Below, piece by piece: positions 15,472 through 21,239 of a stretch of DNA of 32,462 nucleotides. The DNA comes from Saprospiraceae bacterium UBA3362 (GTDB lineage Bacteria > Bacteroidota > Bacteroidia > Chitinophagales > Saprospiraceae), in assembly GCA_002360455.1 (NCBI GenBank), contig DEQQ01000033.1, forward strand, positions 1-32,462. Direction: 5' to 3'. The notes beneath the pieces are model-generated. The model was not told where the DNA came from and made no database searches. It saw only the letters and a list, made by a program, of their open reading frames with translations. Position 1 is the first letter of the stretch; each line of letters opens with the position of its first letter. A program made the translations under genes and the position numbers.

Positions 15472-16198
15472 GAAGTTCAAATTAAAAATCCTTTACGAAG
15501 ATAATCATATCCTTGTTGTAGAAAAGTTCCCTGGGGTACTATCGCAACCGGATGCAACAGATAACCCCAATATGGTGCATATTGTTAAGGATTACTTGCG
15601 TATAGCCTACAAAAAACCAGGGGATGCTTATGTTGGTTTAGTTCAGCGTTTGGACAGACCTGTAGGTGGAGTGATGGTCATGGCAAAGACAAGTAAAGCT
15701 TTTGAGAGATTGCAATCCCAGATGAAAGCCAGAGAGGTTAATAAATATTATCTGGCTGTGAGCAATCAAGCGCCTCCTCAGGAAGAAGATTTACTGCACC
15801 ATTGGTTGTTGAAGAATGATAAAGTAAACAGGACTTCTGTCTATGAAGAAGAAGTAGAGGGTTCCAAAGAGTCTAAGCTCATTTATAAGCTGCTGGGAGA
15901 GCATGAAGGCAGATATCTTTTTCAAATTAAACTTATAACCGGAAGATCTCATCAGATAAGATCACAGATGGCGCATATAGGATGCCCATTGTTGGGAGAT
16001 GTGAAATACGGACATCCCATGTCCAAATTGGGATATTATTTGGCCCTTTATGCCTTTTATCTTCAATTTACTCATCCTGTCACCAAAGAAGAATTGAGTT
16101 TTTTTAATCTTCCAAGAGTCAAAGAATATTGGGTAGGATTTGAGGAAATTTTTCCTAAGGAGAAGCCTGCCGAAATGAAATATTCATCTTCGCTTTAG
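15470..16198 (+). CDS. RluA-family rRNA/tRNA pseudouridine synthase
   Basis: A 242-residue enzyme converting uridine to pseudouridine in structured RNA. ILYEDNHILVVEKFPGVLSQ opens the catalytic domain (residues 7-26). The catalytic motif is QRLDRPVGG with Asp62, an RluA-type variant of HRLDxxTSG. ITGRSHQIRSQMAHIGCPLLGD near residues 160-181 is the conserved second block. There is no N-terminal S4 domain. The exact target base cannot be read from the sequence. The start at 15470 fits the family; an in-frame GTG at 15419 would add 17 residues without homology. It overlaps the mqnD start on the opposite strand by two bases. Confidence 0.9.
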   Translation: MKFKLKILYEDNHILVVEKFPGVLSQPDATDNPNMVHIVKDYLRIAYKKPGDAYVGLVQRLDRPVGGVMVMAKTSKAFERLQSQMKAREVNKYYLAVSNQAPPQEEDLLHHWLLKNDKVNRTSVYEEEVEGSKESKLIYKLLGEHEGRYLFQIKLITGRSHQIRSQMAHIGCPLLGDVKYGHPMSKLGYYLALYAFYLQFTHPVTKEELSFFNLPRVKEYWVGFEEIFPKEKPAEMKYSSSL

Positions 16199-16241
16199 CC
16201 TGTTTTTCTGAGAAATAAAAAAGGCTAAATCCTCTATTTTT

Positions 16242-16274
16242 TTGGTAAAGAACGCAACAAAAGAACTATCTTTG
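16242..16274 (+). promoter_or_regulatory. promoter of the SRP RNA gene
   Basis: TTG at 16242-16244 and TATCTTTG at 16267-16274 with 22 bases between. The predicted RNA 5' end follows 5 bases later, which calibrates the box-to-start distance for this genome. Confidence 0.6.
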
Positions 16275-16278
16275 CGGC

Positions 16279-16370
16279 GGTAAGTGTTCATGATCAGCTC
16301 CTGCTGAATCCCCCAGGGTAGAAATACAGCAAGGGTAGGTGGTTGAGCGATGGATGGATGCTTACCATTT
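16279..16370 (+). ncRNA. ffs: signal recognition particle RNA, small bacterial type (4.5S)
   Basis: The RNA component of SRP, which with Ffh delivers nascent membrane proteins. The ends pair exactly: GGTAAG (16279-16284) with CTTACC (16361-16366), extended by TGTTCAT against ATGGATG with few mismatches. The tip (16309-16340) has the conserved core: CCCCCAGGGTA, a GAAA tetraloop closed by GTA/TAC, then CAGCAAGGG, corresponding to the Ffh-binding CAGG...AGCA internal loops. A run of nine T follows directly, and a -7 box sits just upstream. Length about 88-92 fits the small type. An open frame from 16350 into the transaldolase overlaps it and should not be used as that gene's start. Confidence 0.9.
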
Positions 16371-16376
16371 TTTTTT
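16367..16376 (+). terminator. T run ending the SRP RNA
   Basis: The closing stem of the SRP RNA is followed by ATTTTTTTTT, so the RNA's own terminal helix acts as the terminator stem. Transcripts of the downstream transaldolase would need read-through or their own start. Confidence 0.55.
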
Positions 16377-16397
16377 CATAAGCAAATCCTTCCCGAA

Positions 16398-17057
16398 ATG
16401 AAATTTTTTATCGACACTGCCAATTTGGATCATATAAAAGAAGCCAATGATCTAGGGATACTTGATGGGGTGACTACTAACCCAAGTCTGATGGCTAAAG
16501 AAGGAATTAGCGGTAAAGAGAATATTTTTAGACATTATAAGAAAATATGCGATCTTGTAGATGGTGATGTGAGCGCTGAGGTTATTGCAACAGATCTTGA
16601 GGGCATTTTGAGAGAAGGAAAAGAATTGGTAGAAATAGCAGACAACATTGTTGTAAAGGTTCCCATGATCAAAGACGGGATTAAGGCCATCTGCGAGTTC
16701 AGTAATCTAGGGATTAAAACCAATTGCACTCTAGTTTTTAGTGCAGGGCAGGCTATATTGGCGGCAAAGGCCGGAGCCAGTTATTTATCTCCCTTTATCG
16801 GAAGAATAGATGATTCGAATTGGGATGGAATGCAGCTGATCAAAGATATATTTGAAATCTATTCTATGCAGGGTTATGATACAGAGATTTTGGCAGCCTC
16901 TGTAAGATCTTCATTGCATATTGTAGAAGCCGCTAGAGCCGGTGCCGACGTAGTTACCTGTCCTTTGGATGCAATTTTGGGATTGCTCAAGCATCCTTTA
17001 ACAGATATTGGACTGGCTAAATTTTTGGAAGATCACAAGAAAGCCGCAGTCAAATAA
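16398..17057 (+). CDS. TalC/FSA-type transaldolase
   Basis: The 219-residue (beta/alpha)8 enzyme belongs to the small transaldolase group (about 212-220 residues), covering transaldolase of the pentose phosphate pathway and fructose-6-phosphate aldolase. MKFFIDTANLDHIKEAN opens the protein, then GVTTNPSLMAKEG (24-36), the Schiff-base Lys87 in IVVKVPM, the strand TNCTLVFSAGQA and the phosphate-binding SPFIGRIDD (about 127-135). In FSA a Gln or Tyr near the Lys decides between the two activities; this was not resolved by eye. The ATG at 16398 is chosen because an earlier in-frame ATG at 16350 lies in the SRP RNA. It lies 28 bases after that RNA gene. Confidence 0.92.
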   Translation: MKFFIDTANLDHIKEANDLGILDGVTTNPSLMAKEGISGKENIFRHYKKICDLVDGDVSAEVIATDLEGILREGKELVEIADNIVVKVPMIKDGIKAICEFSNLGIKTNCTLVFSAGQAILAAKAGASYLSPFIGRIDDSNWDGMQLIKDIFEIYSMQGYDTEILAASVRSSLHIVEAARAGADVVTCPLDAILGLLKHPLTDIGLAKFLEDHKKAAVK

Positions 17058-17100
17058 AAGAAGTTTTTTTCAAAAAACTGAGTTGCACTTTTACCTCTTT

Positions 17101-17126
17101 GAAAGAAGCCTATAGGCTATTCTTTC
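17101..17126 (+). terminator. terminator-like hairpin after the transaldolase
   Basis: GAAAGAA...TTCTTTC encloses GCC-TATA-GGC, with a two-base bulge; the 12-base palindrome AGCCTATAGGCT is at 17107-17118. A T-rich stretch follows at 17131-17145. CTATAGGCTA (17110-17119) is shared with 6188-6197 beside copy A of the hairpin element. Confidence 0.45.
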
Positions 17127-17203
17127 TTACCTATTTTTCATTTTACTTTAAAGAATATTTTGATATTGAGTTGGCTTTACAAAGAGCAAGGGTAGAATGA
17201 GGC

Positions 17204-17262
17204 AAACCTAAACCTGATAGCAATGGAGGCGCAGAGCGCCGTAGTGGATAGCAGGACTAAGG
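17204..17262 (+). repeat. dispersed hairpin element, copy B
   Basis: Aligns to 6238-6296. The central stem is GGCGC-AGA-GCGCC (17229-17241), flanked by CAATGGA before and TAGTGGA after, and the element ends with TAGCAGGACT. The upstream part reads CCTGATAG where copy A reads CCTGGGTG. It lies between the convergent transaldolase and proS genes. The compensatory change in the stem argues for selection on structure. Confidence 0.6.
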
Positions 17263-17426
17263 CTAAAAGTGTAACCGAAATTCTAATTTCCTATTTGGTT
17301 TTATACTCAATTGTAATTTCTTTTGTAATCTTTAATAGCTGGTACAAACCATCACAGTAATCCGTGCAAATTAGTCCCTTTTGTTCCAAGTCCGGCACAA
17401 GGTATGTCCATTCTATTTTATCCTCT

Positions 17427-17446
17427 TTTAATCCAATTTGGTATTA
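17427..17446 (-). repeat. stop-codon-proximal 20-base motif
   Basis: Read on the minus strand it is TAATACCAAATTGGATTAAA, beginning with the TAA stop of proS. It matches bases 1-20 at 17 of 20 positions. A related form, with two extra bases, follows the response regulator stop at 26580 (TAA, TTT, ACCAATTTTGATT). Confidence 0.4.
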
Positions 17447-18913
17447 ATAGGCTTTTGCGAAAAGGACTCTTTTGTTGGATGGTTTTCCGGAAAAAATGCA
17501 AAGCCCTGGCTCCTCTTTGCTATCTAGAGGAATGCAGCGAATGGTCGCTTTGGTTCTTTCCTTGATAGCCAGTTCGGTTTCTATGGAGCCATCCCAATGA
17601 GCATACACAAAGCCCGGGCGATTTTCCATAATATCGACAAATTCTTCCCAATTGTCCACGGAGTGTGTGTTTTGACTTCGGAGCTGTAATGCTCTATTGA
17701 AGAGGTTGGATTGGATGTCTTGCAATAACTGCTCAACAGCATCTGCAAGCCCTTCTATGGGTAAGCTTTGTTTTTCTTTGGTATCTCTACGGGCAACTTC
17801 TGCAACACGTTGCTCAAGATCTCTCGCCCCAATGCCAATTCTCACAGGAACACCTTTGAGTTCATATTCTGCAAACTTAAATCCAGGCCTGTTTTTTTCA
17901 TCCTGATCGTATTGGACGCGGATGCCTTTTGACTTTAGCTCGATAATCAATTTGTCTGCTACAGCCTTAATTTCGGGAGTTGGCTTTGGAATTGGGACTA
18001 TAATCACTTGCAATGGGGCAAGTTTTGGAGGCAAAACAAGCCCATCGTCGTCAGAATGTGTCATGACCAGGGCGCCGATGAGACGAGTTGAAACTCCCCA
18101 AGAAGTGGCATAAACATATTCTTCTTTGTTTTGATCTGTGAGGTATTTTACTCCAAACGCAATGGCAAAGTTCTGTCCAAGATAATGAGAAGTTCCTGCT
18201 TGCAAAGCTTTTCCGTCTTGCATCATGGCTTCAATAGTGAAAGTGTCATCGGCACCGGCAAAACGTTCATTTTCGGATTTTGCTCCTTTGATGACGGGCA
18301 TGGCCATATAATCTTCTGCAAATCGAGTATAAACTTCATGCATTTTGAGAGCTTCCTCCATGGCCTCCGCTTTGGTAGCATGAGCTGTATGTCCTTCTTG
18401 CCAAAGGAATTCTGCCGTTCTAAGGAAAGGTCTGGTTCGCATTTCCCATCGTACAACGTTGGCCCATTGATTAATGAGAATAGGAAGATCTCGATAAGAA
18501 TGAATCCAATCTCTATAAGTGTTCCATATAATGGCTTCTGAGGTAGGCCTTACGACCAGTTCTTCTTCTAATTTGGCCTCAGGATCTGCTATGAGTTTAC
18601 CCGGTCTTGTTGGGTCCGTTTTGAGTCTATAGTGAGTTACGACGGCACATTCTTTAGCAAAACCCTCAGCGTTTTTTTCTTCAGCTTCAAACAAACTCTT
18701 AGGTACAAATAGAGGGAAATAAGCATTGACATGGCCGGTATCTTTGAACATTTTATCCAGTATATCTCTCATGTTTTCCCAAAGGGCGAAGCCATGAGGT
18801 TTGATCACCATGCAACCGCGCACAGCGGACTGATCTGCAAGACCTGCTCTATAGACAAGATCGTTGTACCATTGTGAATAATCTTCGCTTCGAGGAGTGA
18901 TTAATTTTGCCAT
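17444..18913 (-). CDS. proS: proline-tRNA ligase (short, archaeal/eukaryote-type)
   Basis: A 489-residue class II synthetase charging tRNA-Pro. It lacks the ~180-residue INS editing domain of the E. coli-type enzyme and ends in AKAY, the C-terminal tyrosine typical of the archaeal-type group. Active-site blocks are seen: VRPTSE (121-126), motif 2 RTRPFLRTAEF (159-169), WQEGHTAHAT (171-180) and motif 3 in the GVSTRLIGALVMTHSDDDGL segment. The C-terminal zinc-like region keeps only some cysteines (RCIPL, LCIFSGKPS), as in many bacterial members. A -7 box lies at 18943-18936 on the minus strand. An 11-bp inverted repeat lies just upstream. Confidence 0.97.
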   Translation of the reverse strand: MAKLITPRSEDYSQWYNDLVYRAGLADQSAVRGCMVIKPHGFALWENMRDILDKMFKDTGHVNAYFPLFVPKSLFEAEEKNAEGFAKECAVVTHYRLKTDPTRPGKLIADPEAKLEEELVVRPTSEAIIWNTYRDWIHSYRDLPILINQWANVVRWEMRTRPFLRTAEFLWQEGHTAHATKAEAMEEALKMHEVYTRFAEDYMAMPVIKGAKSENERFAGADDTFTIEAMMQDGKALQAGTSHYLGQNFAIAFGVKYLTDQNKEEYVYATSWGVSTRLIGALVMTHSDDDGLVLPPKLAPLQVIIVPIPKPTPEIKAVADKLIIELKSKGIRVQYDQDEKNRPGFKFAEYELKGVPVRIGIGARDLEQRVAEVARRDTKEKQSLPIEGLADAVEQLLQDIQSNLFNRALQLRSQNTHSVDNWEEFVDIMENRPGFVYAHWDGSIETELAIKERTKATIRCIPLDSKEEPGLCIFSGKPSNKRVLFAKAY

Positions 18914-18935
18914 AAGCTTAGTTGAATATGAGAGA

Positions 18936-18943
18936 CAAAGGTA
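18936..18943 (-). promoter_or_regulatory. -7 box for proS
   Basis: TACCTTTG on the minus strand, about 22 bases before the proS ATG. No clear -33 TTG. Confidence 0.5.
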
Positions 18944-18972
18944 GTGAAAATAAGGGAGATTAAAATATTCTC

Positions 18973-19009
18973 CAAATCTAAATGTCTGAAAACATGGGAT
19001 TTAGATTTG
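18973..19009. repeat. perfect 11-bp inverted repeat upstream of proS
   Basis: CAAATCTAAAT (18973-18983) and ATTTAGATTTG (18999-19009) are perfect reverse complements around 15 bases. The repeat lies 30-66 bases upstream of the proS -7 box, a normal place for a regulator site. No T run follows on either side, so it is not a typical terminator. Confidence 0.55.
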
Positions 19010-19254
19010 CTTTGAGCTAATAGAGCTGAAGTGTAGAGGACTGAAATTGCCAATACAAATTGCAACTGAATTTGCAGGCAGTAGAGTTTTTACTAATGCT
19101 GATGTGGAACCTTTGGTCAACAATAAGAAACAAAAAAACAAGCTAAAAGTAATGATCAAAGCGATCTGCTCAGGCCTTAGAAGAAGCTTTCATGGTTCAA
19201 TTCCAGCACTGAAGGATTATTATCGAAATTTAATTTTATTGTGCTAAAATGGTA

Positions 19255-19262
19255 TAGCTTTG
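19255..19262 (+). promoter_or_regulatory. -7 box for the HTH gene
   Basis: TAGCTTTG within TATAGCTTTGC, about 35 bases before the ATG. The palindrome AGTATACT (19270-19277) follows at the expected transcription start and could be an autoregulatory operator. Confidence 0.45.
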
Positions 19263-19297
19263 CTTAATTAGTATACTTGAGTTATTATTTTTACAAT

Positions 19298-19717
19298 ATG
19301 AACCAGCTGTTTTGTATCAAATGTCAGGGCACAGATCTCATCAAAAGCGGTATTGTCAAAGGAAGACAGCGCTATAAATGTAAACAATGCGAATACAGTT
19401 TTACGGTACTCAAAGACGGAAAAGCGATTAATCCCTATTATGTCATCAAAGCATTGCAGTTGTATATAGAGGGGATTTCGACGCGTGAAATTGAAAGAAT
19501 TCTGGGGGTGAGTCATGTTAGTGTCTTGAATTGGGTTAAAAAATACAAGGTGTCTGCACCAGAGAACTATGAGTATAGGCCTAGTTATAAAGTATTGAAT
19601 CATAAAGAGTTGATCGAATATTTGAGCCGAGAAGATCAGCTAAAGAATACAGGATTTTTGATTACTGAAATTGGAGATAAGTTTATTTTGATTAAGTGGG
19701 AACGTTTTAAGAAATAA
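19298..19717 (+). CDS. zinc-ribbon/HTH DNA-binding protein (IS1 InsA-like), candidate regulator
   Basis: A 139-residue protein. A four-cysteine zinc ribbon uses Cys6-Cys9 and Cys28-Cys31, with GRQRYKC between them, as in IS1 InsA and related transposase N-termini. A helix-turn-helix follows at about 57-82 (GISTREIERILGVSHVSVLNWV). The last ~55 residues (about 85-139) are a small extra domain with no DDE/DEDD catalytic residues, so it cannot transpose. No inverted terminal repeats or InsB-like partner flank it. I start it at ATG 19298; a TTG at 19277 would lie on the palindrome. It sits 91 bases before the porin gene, in the same direction, at the head of the acetate module, so a domesticated transcription factor is the most likely role (inference). 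Confidence 0.75.
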   Translation: MNQLFCIKCQGTDLIKSGIVKGRQRYKCKQCEYSFTVLKDGKAINPYYVIKALQLYIEGISTREIERILGVSHVSVLNWVKKYKVSAPENYEYRPSYKVLNHKELIEYLSREDQLKNTGFLITEIGDKFILIKWERFKK

Positions 19718-19754
19718 CTATACTTTGACCAGTATTATAGCTATTTTGCGTTTG
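19717..19754 (+). promoter_or_regulatory. promoter and inverted repeat before the porin gene
   Basis: TTG at 19725-19727 and TGCGTTTG (19747-19754, one mismatch to TAnnTTTG) are 19 bases apart. The TTG lies inside an inverted repeat, ATACT-TTGACC-AGTAT (19720-19735), a repressor-like layout. TATACTT and TATAGCT in this segment also occur in the promoter of the HTH gene. Confidence 0.4.
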
Positions 19755-19808
19755 TGCTTATTTGTGTAATACAATTTTGTGGTATCGTTAAAATTCAAAC
19801 AAAAAAGT

Positions 19809-21224
19809 ATGAACAGAAAAGCACAACTATTTACATTGTTCTGTTTTGCTATCTTGTGGTTTAACCCATTTCGGATAGCTGCGCAGACAGCAGCAACGAC
19901 CTCCGGGGTTGATCATAGCTATAAACCTGTTATAATAAAACTCGATAGCGCAGGCAAGAAATTTCTACGACTTATTACATGGCATCACTTCTGGATCAGC
20001 CATACGAGTAACAATCCCGGTACTTTGGATGTCAACAACCAAACTGTCAGTTCTACAACAGACATTGCATTGAGGCGATCTCGTATTCTTATCCAAGCTC
20101 AAGTTTCGCCACGATTTCTAATTGTATCTCATTTTGGTATAAACAATCAAACCTTTATTAATGGAGGTGCTGCAGGAGTTTTGGGAAGTGGATCCAGTGC
20201 AAGTGGGCAGGGTGGCAAGAAACCACAAATTTTCATACATGATGCTTGGACAGAATATGCTGTCAAGCCTGGTAAATTGCATTTAGGTGCCGGGCTGCAT
20301 TATTGGAATGGAGTTTCGAGGCTATCCAGTCAAAGTACATTAAATTTTATGACAATGGATGCTCCAATCTTTAATTGGCATAACATAGAAGCCACAGATC
20401 AATTTGCGAGACAGTATGGAGTCTATGCAAAGGGTCAGATCGGCAAATTGGATTACAGGGTATTTATCAACAAGCCATTTGCTTTTGGAACAGCAAGAAA
20501 TGCTATATCAAGCACTACACAGGCAGTGAATGTGTTGAATGAAAATTTTGCAAATGGAGGTTATTTGGCTTGGCAATTTAAAGATAAAGAAAGTAATGTT
20601 TTGCCGTTTTTTGTTGGATCGCATCTAGGAGCAAAAAAAGTTTTCAATATTGGTGCAGGATGGTATAGTCATAAAGGGGCAACAGCAACAAAAATATTAA
20701 ATCAGATAGACAGTATTCAAGACCATGACCAACTCAATCTTGGAGTCGATGTCTATTATGACGCTCCGTTGAATAAGGCTAAAGGTACGGCTTTGAGTAT
20801 TTATTCGGTTTTTTATATGAATGATTTTGGGCCAAATTATTTGAGAAATATCGGAATTTTGAATACTCATCCAAATGCCCAATCTATTGCTGTTAATGCA
20901 GAAACAAGTTGGGCCGGTGGTGGAAATCTACAACCTACTCTGGGGACAGGAACTATTTGGTACACACAGTTAGGATATTTACTACCACGATGGAATAATG
21001 GAACAGGATTGATGCCCTATGTATGCTATACCTACAAAAATTTTGAGCGTATAGGAAAATCATCAAGCCAATTCGATTTTGGATTGAATTATTTAATTTC
21101 AAATCACAATGCGAAAGTTACAATTCAGTACAGTACCAGACCTGTGTATAAAACGGTGAATAACGTCATCGAGCGCAATGGAAGTAAAGGTCAATTTACA
21201 CTTCAAACCCATATTTTTATTTAA
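19809..21224 (+). CDS. outer-membrane porin, probable beta-barrel
   Basis: A 471-residue exported protein with a signal peptide (residues 1-26, ending FRIAAQ) and a sequence of alternating hydrophobic and polar residues over the full length, typical of porin barrels. ALRRSRILIQAQVSPRFLIVSHFGIN (about 85-110) resembles the start of phosphate/carboxylate-type porin barrels. The sequence ends in an aromatic-flanked beta strand (QFTLQTHIFI), as expected for recognition by the BAM complex. It is followed after 15 bases by the MFS symporter, so it is very likely co-transcribed and forms the outer-membrane entry for the symporter's substrate. An upstream in-frame GTG (19779) was rejected because the ATG gives a proper signal peptide. 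Confidence 0.75.
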   Translation: MNRKAQLFTLFCFAILWFNPFRIAAQTAATTSGVDHSYKPVIIKLDSAGKKFLRLITWHHFWISHTSNNPGTLDVNNQTVSSTTDIALRRSRILIQAQVSPRFLIVSHFGINNQTFINGGAAGVLGSGSSASGQGGKKPQIFIHDAWTEYAVKPGKLHLGAGLHYWNGVSRLSSQSTLNFMTMDAPIFNWHNIEATDQFARQYGVYAKGQIGKLDYRVFINKPFAFGTARNAISSTTQAVNVLNENFANGGYLAWQFKDKESNVLPFFVGSHLGAKKVFNIGAGWYSHKGATATKILNQIDSIQDHDQLNLGVDVYYDAPLNKAKGTALSIYSVFYMNDFGPNYLRNIGILNTHPNAQSIAVNAETSWAGGGNLQPTLGTGTIWYTQLGYLLPRWNNGTGLMPYVCYTYKNFERIGKSSSQFDFGLNYLISNHNAKVTIQYSTRPVYKTVNNVIERNGSKGQFTLQTHIFI

Positions 21225-21239
21225 TCAAAAATTACGAAA

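Larger units (their letters stand above)
17058..17443. other. gene-free gap between convergent genes
   Basis: It holds an AT-only inverted repeat (AGTTTTTT/AAAAAACT, 17062-17079), a terminator-like hairpin at 17101-17126, and copy B of the hairpin element at 17204-17262. On the minus strand it also holds a 50-codon stop-free stretch in the proS frame directly after the proS stop (17443 to 17294, then TAG at 17293-17291). No start codon or homology supports a gene there. Confidence 0.6.
18914..19297. other. divergent spacer between proS and the HTH gene
   Basis: It carries the proS -7 box, a perfect 11-bp inverted repeat, and the promoter of the HTH gene. A 66-codon plus-strand frame (19047-19247) starts with TTG, has no recognisable homology and no promoter, and is not called. 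Confidence 0.5.

Noticed and set aside
16350..16397. Longer start for the transaldolase
   Set aside because: These codons are the 3' end and terminator of the SRP RNA; the family start is at 16398.
19047..19247. 66-codon plus-strand open frame between proS and the HTH gene
   Set aside because: It starts with TTG, has no upstream promoter box and no recognisable domain, and its composition is close to random.
19255..19745. Complete insertion sequence around the InsA-like gene
   Set aside because: No terminal inverted repeats, no second transposase frame and no target duplication were found.
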